Positions 27,213 to 35,532 of a stretch of 64,000 nt of DNA are shown here, piece by piece. Made by a program: the position numbers and the translations under genes. Source of the stretch: CAVSNH01 sp963729275 (GTDB lineage: Bacteria; Actinomycetota; Acidimicrobiia; Acidimicrobiales; RAAP-2); assembly GCA_963729275.1 (NCBI GenBank), contig CAVSNH010000004.1, positions 744,001-808,000 on the forward strand. The letters are read 5' to 3'. Within the stretch, counting starts at the first letter, position 1. Each line of letters opens with the position of its first letter. A model generated the notes under the pieces. That model saw only the letters and a list, made by a program, of their open reading frames with translations. It did no database searches and had not been told where the DNA came from.

Positions 27213-29069
27213 TCAACTGGATTTTCCCTCCGCTTGGATGAGCAGGCTCACCGCGTCGATAAGAGCCAGATGAGTGAATGCCTGAGGGAAGTTCCCGAGG
27301 TGCTCTCCACTGGCGACATCGATCTCTTCCGCGTACAGATGCAATGGCCCGGCGAAGGAGAGCAGCTTTTTGCATAGATCCCTCGCCCGTTGGATTTCGC
27401 CGGTCATTGTCAGCGCGGACACGAGCCACCACGAGCAGATGGTGAACGTGCCTTCCTTGCCCTCTGCGCCAGTATCAGTGTTGTCGACCCTGTAGCGGAG
27501 AACGAGTCCTTCCTCAGTGAGCTCATCCGCGATCGCCAGGACGGTCGATTTCACTCGCGTGTCATCTGGCGGCAGGAATCCCATGATGGGGATCAGAAGA
27601 AGCGCCGCATCCAGTTCCTCGTTCTCGTATGCCTGCCTAAACCTCCCTGTCTCGCCGACGCCCCTCGCCAAAATGTCTGACTTGAGCTCATCCGCCCCTT
27701 GGCGCCAGCGCGCGGCGCGTTCGCTGTCTCCACGGTGCCGCGCCAGATCCGCTCCGCGGTCGGCAGCGACCCAGCAGAGAACGGCTGATGCCGTGAAATG
27801 CATGGGCTCTCCGCGGATTTCCCAGATCCCCTGGTCGGCATCGCCGCTGTGGGCCAGTGCGTCGTCGACGAGACCCGCCAAGCCCTGCCATACGGGGTGG
27901 GCGATCTGGGCGGCACCCTGTTTCATGTGCTCGTCGACCCCGTCCATCAGCATCCCCCATACGTCGTTCTGGTGCTGATTCCAGGCGCCGTTACCAATCC
28001 GAACTGGCCGCGCCCCGCCATAGCCCGAGAGATGGTCGAGAGTCGACTCAGTGAGATCGCGCCGACCATCGATGCCGTACATGATCTGCAGCTCGAAGGC
28101 TTGATCGAGGTCCCCCTGGCTAACGGCATCGAGGACGAAGGCGAAGTACTCGAGGGCTTCCCAATCGAATCCCAACCGGTAGAGCGCACGGAGCATGAAG
28201 CCGGTATCTCTGATCCAGGTGAACCGATAGTCCCAATTGCGGGTACCACCTGGGGTCTCCGGGAGGGATGTCGTCGAGGCCGCCATGACCGCGCCGGTGG
28301 GCGCGTAGCTGAGCCCCTTCAGCGTGAGAGCGCTGCGCTCGATGTATTGCCTCCAGGGGTGATCAGGAAAGTTTCCGGTGGCCAACCACTGACGCCAATA
28401 TGCAACCGTTGACGCCACGTCCTCCTCGACCTCTTGTTGGGTGGTCGGAGCGGCATCGCCCCACGACAAGGCGACAAACGCCCCTTCGCCTTCGGCGAGG
28501 TGGGTACGCCCGTAGCATCGGGCGCCGCCTACGCTCAGGCGCAAGCTGCTGACAAGGGCAACTTCCTCCTTGCTGTCCGGACTTCGAACGGTGAGGCATC
28601 CGTAGCTATCGTTCTCGTACGACCACTTTCCTGTCGTCAGTCCATAGTCGAACAACGGGATGCAGGTCGCATCGACGTCCACATTGCCGGAGATGCACTT
28701 CGCCGTCCGAAGTAGAATCCCAGCGGCAACTGAATCGGGAGGTGCTCGCCGGTACGCCGGCCGACGCGATTGGCCCAGCAGCTTCCGGATCACAAGCAGG
28801 TCTTGGACGATGAGCCATCCCATTGAGGTGTGCCAGGTGGTCTCCACCACCATCGTGCCTGGTAGGTAACGCCGCTGGTGCGGAACCACCGTGTTGGAAG
28901 GGCCGAACCGGAATGAGCCCGCAGACCGGTCGAGAAGCGCGCCAAATACACTGGGCGAGTCAGGCCGAGGCAGACAAAGCCACTCGACCGAACCGTCGGG
29001 CGCAATCAGACAAGAATTTTCGCAATCCGAGAGAAATGCATATTCCGCAATTGGCGGAAAGTTGTTCAT
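27213..29069 (-). CDS. GH15 family glucoamylase or trehalase
   Basis: The 618-residue protein begins with the GH15 N-terminal part (IAEYAFLSDCENSCLIAPDG, then VEWLCLPRPDSPSVFGALLD) and has the catalytic barrel with WDYRFTWIRDTGF, the general acid region DQGIWEIRGEP (about residue 415) and the closing HLYAEEIDVASGEHLGNFPQ (about 583). Actinobacterial members of this shape are either glucoamylases or trehalases of the mycobacterial type; the two cannot be told apart by eye. It begins a minus-strand group with YihY, SCP-2 and the debranching enzyme. It has no signal peptide, so it acts on internal glucan or trehalose. Confidence 0.88.
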   Translation of the reverse strand: MNNFPPIAEYAFLSDCENSCLIAPDGSVEWLCLPRPDSPSVFGALLDRSAGSFRFGPSNTVVPHQRRYLPGTMVVETTWHTSMGWLIVQDLLVIRKLLGQSRRPAYRRAPPDSVAAGILLRTAKCISGNVDVDATCIPLFDYGLTTGKWSYENDSYGCLTVRSPDSKEEVALVSSLRLSVGGARCYGRTHLAEGEGAFVALSWGDAAPTTQQEVEEDVASTVAYWRQWLATGNFPDHPWRQYIERSALTLKGLSYAPTGAVMAASTTSLPETPGGTRNWDYRFTWIRDTGFMLRALYRLGFDWEALEYFAFVLDAVSQGDLDQAFELQIMYGIDGRRDLTESTLDHLSGYGGARPVRIGNGAWNQHQNDVWGMLMDGVDEHMKQGAAQIAHPVWQGLAGLVDDALAHSGDADQGIWEIRGEPMHFTASAVLCWVAADRGADLARHRGDSERAARWRQGADELKSDILARGVGETGRFRQAYENEELDAALLLIPIMGFLPPDDTRVKSTVLAIADELTEEGLVLRYRVDNTDTGAEGKEGTFTICSWWLVSALTMTGEIQRARDLCKKLLSFAGPLHLYAEEIDVASGEHLGNFPQAFTHLALIDAVSLLIQAEGKSS

Positions 29070-29635
29070 GATCTAACTCTCTGCTCTCCAAGGTTGATTC
29101 GAAGGTCCGACAGGATTCACGTCAATGCTTGGGTAGTGCCGGAGGATTCTCCGAAATCGTCCAGCTGCGGCCAGTCGGTGCGGGCGCCTTGCTTGGGAGA
29201 TCGATGCCAACAGGATTGATCGTTGGCGTTCTGTGCCGCCGAAGGCAGTTGCCGTGTGGCGGCCGCTTTGGTGGCCATCTACTCACCGTCGCGCGGTGAT
29301 CCGGGCCGCACATCACCCGACGAGGGCGATTTTCGCAGCGTGACTTCTCGGTGGCTGGCGTCCCCTGGGCTCGCAACTCATCTGGCGGCCGCCGACCGTG
29401 CCGAGCCAGTTCGTGGCCCGCCCGCAGCCGCTGATCCGAGGATTTCGGACGAGCGCCCGGAAGCGGGGGGTTCCGGATAGGTCCGTGGTGCCGAGGAGCG
29501 ACGCCGATTCGCTACGGAGTGTTACTGCGTGACAACTAAGCAGACCGAGGCAAGCCGTCTGATTGCAAGTTCGGACTCAATTGGCAACTGATCGATTCCT
29601 ACCCTGACCCATTTCGGAGGCCCATGTCGGTCCGG
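29070..29635. other. Intergenic region without recognisable features
   Basis: These 566 bases hold the presumed GH15 promoter, but no clear -35/-10 pair, repeat or gene was identified. Confidence 0.4.
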
Positions 29636-29848
29636 TCATGCCGGGGTGAGCGGATTGATCGACACAAGCTCGATGTTGAGGTCTTGGAACCGTTCCATAA
29701 TCCCATGCAGGCGCGCCTGGTCGGGCACCCACCCCACCAGGTAGGTCAGCCCATGGCTACAGTTGCTGACTTCAAATCCCTCTATCGCCGCCGTCAAAAC
29801 CGGGCTCAATGTCCCCTTGACAACGATCTCGAACTTCGTTGCAGCCAA
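29636..29848 (-). CDS. Small unknown protein, paralogue of the one at 15643-15867
   Basis: The 70-residue product begins at a TTG (29848) preceded by GGAAAGG. It reads KFEIVVKGTLSPVLTAAIEG, FE, then SHGLTYLVGWVPDQ and DLNIELVSINPL, matching the paralogue throughout. Conserved aromatic, Gly and Asn residues suggest a small alpha/beta fold with two helices. It is divergent from the large LuxR regulator, with a palindromic element between them, so both may answer the same signal. Confidence 0.7.
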   Translation of the reverse strand: MAATKFEIVVKGTLSPVLTAAIEGFEVSNCSHGLTYLVGWVPDQARLHGIMERFQDLNIELVSINPLTPA

Positions 29849-30165
29849 AGCGGCCCTTTCCTGAAGGACGATGCCCTGTGATGGTCTGCGTCCTTCGCAG
29901 TGGCTATCCGCTGTGCCCAAGTAACCCAGTCAAATGTCGTGACCGGGCTCGTTCTGGCCTGATGCCGGCCTCCAAAGCGGCCTGAAGCTACACGCCACAC
30001 TCATTCTCGGACTGGCTCGGGCCGGATCCATCATCCGGAGAGGGTGATCTTTGCGAGGCGCCGTCGCAACTGGACCCTATGACTTGTGCCGCACGCCACT
30101 AGCTTTTGTCTCCCCGTGGTTTTACAGTGTGGCGGTCGGGGTCGGGCAGGGGATCGGGAGTTACC
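29849..30165. other. Divergent control region of the small protein and LuxR genes
   Basis: This 317-base spacer contains no gene and carries palindromic element copy 4 at 30031-30047. Confidence 0.5.
30031..30047. promoter_or_regulatory. TCANCC-N5-GGGTGA palindromic element, copy 4
   Basis: TCATCCGGAGAGGGTGA ends 118 bases before the LuxR start and lies 183 bases from the divergent small gene. Confidence 0.5.
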
Positions 30166-32766
30166 ATGGCCGTACCCGCTGCTCCGGCCCATGCAGTCGA
30201 CCGCCCGGGTCCCAGGCGCCGGCTGGATAGGGCCCTCAGCTATCCAGTGACGCTGATCGTGGCACCAGCCGGTGCTGGGAAATCGGTGCTGCTCGCTCAG
30301 TGGGCGAATGCGCATCCCGATCTCGATTTCGTGTGGCTGGAAATTCGGGACAAGGACAACGATCCTGCCCGCTTCTCCCAACGGCTCCTCCGCCGTCTGG
30401 GTGAGATCAGCCCGGACTTCGCCGACCTCGTTCAGCTGGTTTCACTCAGTGGCGGCGGCCTCGGCGCGGCACTGCTTGAAGCGCTTGAGTCACAGCTGTC
30501 CGAGCTAGACACGGTCGTGATTGTCCTCGATGATCTCCACCGCTTGTCGAACGCCAACCTCGTGTCCGACATCGGCCAATTGGCCGACCGTATGCCTCCC
30601 AACGTCCATCTGGTCCTTTCGACGCGAACCGACCTTCCCATCGCGTGGAGTCGTCACCGGCTCGCCCAGGAAATAATCGAGATTCGCCAGTCGGACCTTG
30701 CCCTTGATGCCGTCGATTCCGCTGAGCTCCTCGAGCGCATCACCGGGCGACGGCTGGATCCGGATTGTGTCGCTACCCTTGTCGCCCGAACCGAAGGGTG
30801 GGCCGCCGGCCTGCAGCTAGCAGGGATGACTCTTAGGACATATCACGACCACTCCGAATTCATCGCCCAGTTCAGCGGAAATGATCGGCTTATCGCCGAC
30901 TATCTGAGCGAGGAGGTCCTTTCGGCTCAGTCAGCTGAAAGGCGCCAGGTTCTGCTGCGCCTGTCTGTGCTGGACAAGATGTGCGCGGAGCTCGTCAACG
31001 ATCTGACTGGCGAGCCGAACTCACAACTGCTACTTGAAGAACTCGAGCGAGAATCGATGTTCTTGGTGCCGCTCGACACCCATCGGCAGTGGTTTCGCTT
31101 ACACCACCTCTTTCGAGATGTCTTGCGATTCCAGCTCCAGGCAAAAGCCCCGATGGCCGCCCGCGAGATGTTGCAGCAGGCAGCCAGGTGGCATCTTCAG
31201 CGTGGCGAGGTCAACGAAGCGGTCGACTACCTCCTCCGTAACCAGAGTTGGGACGAGGTTCTCGAGGTGGTAATGAGCTGTGGTTCTGAAATCTTCGAGA
31301 AAGGGGAAATGGCGACCGTCATTCGGTGGATTTCTAAGGTTCCCGAAGCAGCACGCGCAGATCGGCACGATGTCAGCTTGCTTCTCGGCATGCTGAAGGG
31401 AAACGAAGGTCAGCCGGCGACTGCCGAAAACATCCTCGGGCAGATCTCCGCCGATCCACATTCAACGGACGGCGAACGAGCGTGTTCCCAGATCGTGTTG
31501 GCATCGCTCGCTCAATGGCGGCCTCGCCCGGAGATCTCCATCGATCTGGCCATGCGCGGGCTCAAAATGCTAGAGGAAGACCGCGATCTCCGGATCCCGG
31601 TCATCATGAACCTGACCAATCACGCATCACTCGAAACGGTCGGTGCTCTGTCCTGCGGCTGGGCGCACTTCCAAAAGGGCGACTATGAACAGGCCCGCGA
31701 TTGGCTCGATCGGGCATTGACAACCGGGGGTGCTACATACCCGATCTGGAGGATCAGTGCGCTGGGTTCCCTCGCGCTTATCGACGCCTGGTGTGGGAAC
31801 ATCGGTCGCGCAGCCGTCCTGTCCGACGAGGCACTGGCCATCGCCAAGGAGGTCGGTCTCCTCGCTCATCCTTCTACGGGAGAGGCTTTCTTGGCCTCTG
31901 CGCTCGCCGCGTTAGAGGCGGGCGCGCCCCTCCGAGCCGCACTCGCGCTTCACGAGGGAGTTTTGAGAGCCGAAGCTAACTGCCGCAGTCAGGTTTCTTG
32001 GTTCGGACACCTACTGGGCGCACTGCTGTGCGAGGCGGAAGGTCGCTACGACCGGGCAGAGACGATGGCCCTATCGAGGAGAAGGGATCTCGGCGCTCCT
32101 CCTCCCGCGATCGTTGCCGATCGACTTCGGGCCCTTCAGTCCCGGCTGTTGCGCCTGAATGGTTGTCCCCGTCATGCCGTGAGCACCGTCGGCGCGGAGA
32201 CCGCGAGCTCGCCAGCGCTGATCTTCGAACGGGCGATGGCGGCCCTTTCAATCGGCGACCGAGATGTGGCTTACAAGAGCACAGACGCATTGCTCCACCT
32301 ATCAGAGGCTGCCGAGCCACTGGTAACCCTCAATTGCCTCTTCTTACAATCCTGGCTGGCCGACATCGACGGGTCGGACGTCGAGGCCGAGATGCATTTT
32401 GCCACCGCCATGGCGCTCGGCGAGCAATACTCGCTGGTTGAAGCGTTCGTACGCGCCGGACCGCCCATCATTCGCTTGGTTTCGCACTTGACACACATGC
32501 AGTCGGCGTTTCCAGACCGCATCCTCCAGCGAGCACGTGAGATTGCCTCCCCATCGCCGGGAGATGTCCTTGTCAATCCGCTTACCGACCGCGAGATCGA
32601 GATTCTCTCCTATCTTCCTACTCGGTACACCAATACGGAGCTTGCTGACCGCTTCTATGTGTCGGTCAACACAATCAAAACCCATGTAACGCACATCTAC
32701 CGAAAGCTCGATGTTTCCACCCGAAACCAAGCGATTACGCGAGCGAAGGAGCTCGGAGTTCTCTAA
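30166..32766 (+). CDS. Large MalT-like LuxR transcription regulator (LAL type)
   Basis: The 866-residue protein has an N-terminal STAND ATPase with Walker A APAGAGKS (about residues 33-40) and Walker B VIVLDDLHRL, a winged-helix region, a long alpha-helical repeat middle part, and a C-terminal LuxR helix-turn-helix (NPLTDREIEILSYLPTRYTN, then VSVNTIKTHVTHIYRKLDVS). This is the MalT design: ligand plus ATP drive assembly and activation. ATG 30166 follows GGGAG; the earlier in-frame start is unlikely. Next to the GH15 and debranching genes it is a natural candidate for a carbohydrate-responsive activator, but this is inference from location. Confidence 0.9.
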   Translation: MAVPAAPAHAVDRPGPRRRLDRALSYPVTLIVAPAGAGKSVLLAQWANAHPDLDFVWLEIRDKDNDPARFSQRLLRRLGEISPDFADLVQLVSLSGGGLGAALLEALESQLSELDTVVIVLDDLHRLSNANLVSDIGQLADRMPPNVHLVLSTRTDLPIAWSRHRLAQEIIEIRQSDLALDAVDSAELLERITGRRLDPDCVATLVARTEGWAAGLQLAGMTLRTYHDHSEFIAQFSGNDRLIADYLSEEVLSAQSAERRQVLLRLSVLDKMCAELVNDLTGEPNSQLLLEELERESMFLVPLDTHRQWFRLHHLFRDVLRFQLQAKAPMAAREMLQQAARWHLQRGEVNEAVDYLLRNQSWDEVLEVVMSCGSEIFEKGEMATVIRWISKVPEAARADRHDVSLLLGMLKGNEGQPATAENILGQISADPHSTDGERACSQIVLASLAQWRPRPEISIDLAMRGLKMLEEDRDLRIPVIMNLTNHASLETVGALSCGWAHFQKGDYEQARDWLDRALTTGGATYPIWRISALGSLALIDAWCGNIGRAAVLSDEALAIAKEVGLLAHPSTGEAFLASALAALEAGAPLRAALALHEGVLRAEANCRSQVSWFGHLLGALLCEAEGRYDRAETMALSRRRDLGAPPPAIVADRLRALQSRLLRLNGCPRHAVSTVGAETASSPALIFERAMAALSIGDRDVAYKSTDALLHLSEAAEPLVTLNCLFLQSWLADIDGSDVEAEMHFATAMALGEQYSLVEAFVRAGPPIIRLVSHLTHMQSAFPDRILQRAREIASPSPGDVLVNPLTDREIEILSYLPTRYTNTELADRFYVSVNTIKTHVTHIYRKLDVSTRNQAITRAKELGVL

Positions 32767-33168
32767 GGCTGCGGCTCAGGTGCTCGTTCGTCCGGCGATC
32801 GGCCAGCGGGAGTTGGACCCGAAGGCCGAGCTCAAGCAACTCTGAGAGTCGCGCCTTTCGGAATTCTGGTCAATATCGGTTGACGCTCACTGCGATACGC
32901 GTCCACCCACCGTCCGAATCACCCGCTGAGGGTGACGAATCCGACCCCGGCGAGTGGGATAGTGGGCTTGGATTCGAGATGGGCAGCAATTATTTGACAC
33001 CGGAACCACAGGACATGGAGGTTTGTTGCGAATAAGGCGGCTCATCCGTTGACAAGGGGCCCCTGTATTGCAAGCAGGTTTCCCGCACTCTGCCACCCGT
33101 GGCGTGATCGTCATGGTCGCCGCTGACTATCTGTGGGCGACCGTTGCTCAACCTTGGAGGTGTGAAGG
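32767..33168. other. Upstream region of the DUF7144 gene
   Basis: No gene was found. The region holds palindromic element copy 5 and, at 33033, a TTGACA followed by the palindrome AGGGGCCCCT. Confidence 0.45.
32919..32935. promoter_or_regulatory. TCACCC-N5-GGGTGA palindromic element, copy 5
   Basis: TCACCCGCTGAGGGTGA has perfect 6-base arms. It lies 153 bases after the LuxR stop and 234 bases before the DUF7144 start. Confidence 0.5.
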
Positions 33169-33567
33169 ATGCAGACGCGAGGTGCAGGCTGGCTCCTGTT
33201 TGCGGGCATTCTGCTGATGTTGGGGGGCGTCATGAAGGTGTTCGATGCCATTTGGGCCTTCTCGTACCATGGGGTCCTTCCCTCCAATCTCGAGGCAGCG
33301 ATCTTCGGTCACAGCCTCAAGACATACGGATGGATTGATCTCGTCGTCGCCGCAATCCTGATTATTTGTGGACTCATGGTTGCAGTGGGATCGAACTTTG
33401 CCCGTTGGATCGGAATCGTCGCTGCCGCCGTCGCTGGCATCAGCGCCATCTGGTGGATGCCCTACTATCCGGTTTGGTCGTTTGTGTACATTGCCGGGGC
33501 CGCGTTGGTCATCTACGCGTTGGCGGTTTACGGAGGTGATCCCGAAATCACAGAACTCGTCACGTAA
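33169..33567 (+). CDS. DUF7144 family membrane protein
   Basis: This 132-residue protein has four transmembrane segments: GWLLFAGILLMLGGVMKVFD, then YGWIDLVVAAILIICGLMVA, then WIGIVAAAVAGISAIWWMPY, and FVYIAGAALVIYALAVYGG. This layout and the closing YALAVYG match the DUF7144 family, widespread in actinobacteria and uncharacterised. ATG 33169 follows TTGGAGGTGTGAAGG, a strong ribosome site. A small zinc-ribbon gene follows 50 bases later. Confidence 0.8.
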   Translation: MQTRGAGWLLFAGILLMLGGVMKVFDAIWAFSYHGVLPSNLEAAIFGHSLKTYGWIDLVVAAILIICGLMVAVGSNFARWIGIVAAAVAGISAIWWMPYYPVWSFVYIAGAALVIYALAVYGGDPEITELVT

Positions 33568-33617
33568 TTCCTCACCAAGTCGGATGGATGGAATCCCGCG
33601 CGCAAGGAGGATGGATC

Positions 33618-33827
33618 GTGGCTTTCTGTCCGAACGCCCAGGCTTGTCCAGCTTGTGAATCTGTGCAGGATCCGTTGCTGACAGTGGGTCTATCGCTCCC
33701 GAGCCACGATCGACTTCGATGGCAGTGTCGGGACTGCCAGCATAGATGGGTCGACCTGCGCCTAATGGTGTGGTCCAGCGCATGGATCGATAGGGGACAA
33801 GGGGCAGCCTGTGCTGAAATCGGCTGA
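33618..33827 (+). CDS. Zinc-ribbon miniprotein
   Basis: The 69-residue product uses GTG 33618, seven bases after a perfect AAGGAGG. It has two Cys pairs, CPAC (with an extra upstream CPNAQ) and CRDC within WQCRDCQHRW, spaced as in a rubredoxin-like zinc ribbon. The tail is Trp-rich. The strong ribosome site and paired cysteines make it convincing despite its size. It may bind nucleic acid or a partner; no family is recognised. It probably shares a transcript with DUF7144. Confidence 0.6.
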   Translation: MAFCPNAQACPACESVQDPLLTVGLSLPSHDRLRWQCRDCQHRWVDLRLMVWSSAWIDRGQGAACAEIG

Positions 33828-33920
33828 CTGGGATAGCTAAAGCCGTTTGGTCATTTGGTGGCGCCGGGACGTTGACGTTTCCTGTTTTCCGCGACTGGGG
33901 ACCTGCTTCGTCGGACGTGT

Positions 33921-35423
33921 ATGACCTCGGAACGTCGTATACGCGGAGTGGCTACGGATGAAGTGGGCAGGAGTCAGAATGCAAAGCGTGTAGCGATGGC
34001 ACCGTCGGAACGGGTTGCTGCAGCTCCTTCACTGCGAAGGATGCTCATTCCCCTGGCACTGGCTCAATTCATCTGCAGCTTTGCCGGGTCGAACATGAAC
34101 GTCATGATCAATGACATCAGCCATGACCTCAACACAACGGTGGAGGGGGTTCAGGTCGCGATCACTCTCTTTCTGTTGGTGATGGCTGCATTGATGATCC
34201 CGGGCGGGAAGCTGACTGACCGATGGGGACGAAAACGCTGTTTCACGCTCGGACTCTCTCTCTACGCGATCGGGGCATTGCTGAGCGCGGCCGCACCAAA
34301 CCTTGCGGTGCTGATTGTCGGTAACTCGATTTTGGAAGGTATTGGGACTGCCTTACTGATCCCGCCCGTTTACATCCTCACGACCATGCTGTTCACCGAT
34401 CTGAAAGCCCGTGCGCGAGCTTTCGGCATGATCAGCGGCATGGGGGGAGTTGGCGCGGCCGCCGGGCCGCTGATCGGAGGCCTCATCACTACGGCGATCA
34501 GTTGGAGAGCCGCCTTCGTCTTCCAAGCCATAGTTGTCGCAACCATTGCTCTGCTCAGTCGAAGGATCAAGGATCCTTTGCTTCCAGACCCCAGCCGTCG
34601 TTTCGACATCATAGGAGCGATCCTTTCGGCTGTGGGTTTGGTGCTCGTCGTCACAGGAATTCTGGCGAGCGATCAGAGCCTCGTAGCGACAGCAGCCCTT
34701 CTCGTCGCAGGTTCTCTGGTCATCGGAGGGTTCTTCGTCTGGATCCGGACTCGGGAACGAGACGGGAAGGAACCTTTGCTCTCGACGAAACTTTTTCATA
34801 ACCGCACGTCGAACCTTGGCCTCGTGACTCAGAACGTGCAGTGGCTCATGCTCATGGGAACTTCGTTCGTCGTCTCGGCCTACCTCCAAGTAGTACGCGG
34901 CTATAACGCGATCCAGACTGGTGTCATCTTCACCGCCGCAACTCTCGGCATCCTGGTCTCCTCGCTGGCCGCGGGACGCCTTGCCAAGCGCTACCGGCAA
35001 AGAACGCTGATCCTGACCGGGTTCGTCACAACAATGGCTGGAATTGGTTTCCTGCTTGGAATTGTCCGGCACTCCCCGAGTCCATGGGCCTTCTCTCCCG
35101 GACTCCTGCTCATCGGTTTGGGACTCGGAATCATGCTCACGCCGTCGGTCAATGTGGTCCAATCAAGCTTTCCCGAATCCCTCCAGGGCGAAATCTCGGG
35201 TTTGTCCCGAAGCATTTCCAACCTCGGCTCATCTCTCGGCACTGCGATCGCTGGCACGATCTTGGTTTCGGGTCTTACCGACCCGTCCAAATCATATGGA
35301 ATCGCCATGATCGTGGTCGCGGTCATCGGATTCTCGGGCCTGGCTGCGGCAGCCTTCATCCGAAATCCGCCCAAACCAGCACGGGCCACTTCGTTGACGG
35401 GTGTACCCGAGGCTTTGATCTGA
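33921..35423 (+). CDS. MFS transporter, DHA2-like (14 helices)
   Basis: The 500-residue protein is a major facilitator exporter. The loop motif GGKLTDRWGRKR between helices 2 and 3, the antiporter-type stretch GMGGVGAAAGPLIGG in helix 5 and about 14 hydrophobic segments fit the DHA2 drug/H+ antiporter group. The first 45 residues are hydrophilic; ATG 33996 is an alternative start. The substrate is unknown, and no regulator gene is adjacent. Confidence 0.85.
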   Translation: MTSERRIRGVATDEVGRSQNAKRVAMAPSERVAAAPSLRRMLIPLALAQFICSFAGSNMNVMINDISHDLNTTVEGVQVAITLFLLVMAALMIPGGKLTDRWGRKRCFTLGLSLYAIGALLSAAAPNLAVLIVGNSILEGIGTALLIPPVYILTTMLFTDLKARARAFGMISGMGGVGAAAGPLIGGLITTAISWRAAFVFQAIVVATIALLSRRIKDPLLPDPSRRFDIIGAILSAVGLVLVVTGILASDQSLVATAALLVAGSLVIGGFFVWIRTRERDGKEPLLSTKLFHNRTSNLGLVTQNVQWLMLMGTSFVVSAYLQVVRGYNAIQTGVIFTAATLGILVSSLAAGRLAKRYRQRTLILTGFVTTMAGIGFLLGIVRHSPSPWAFSPGLLLIGLGLGIMLTPSVNVVQSSFPESLQGEISGLSRSISNLGSSLGTAIAGTILVSGLTDPSKSYGIAMIVVAVIGFSGLAAAAFIRNPPKPARATSLTGVPEALI

Positions 35424-35532
35424 CGGAACTGAGGATGGAAGCACAGGCAACTGGAATCGCACGAACTCCGGGGACGGCCGCTCGATGCGAGCCAGTTGAG
35501 GCCATTCTCCTTCGTACCCGTCGCAGGGACGA

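Noticed and set aside
34353..35162. 269-codon minus-strand frame in the MFS gene
   Set aside because: Antisense shadow with extreme Asp/Glu/Arg content.
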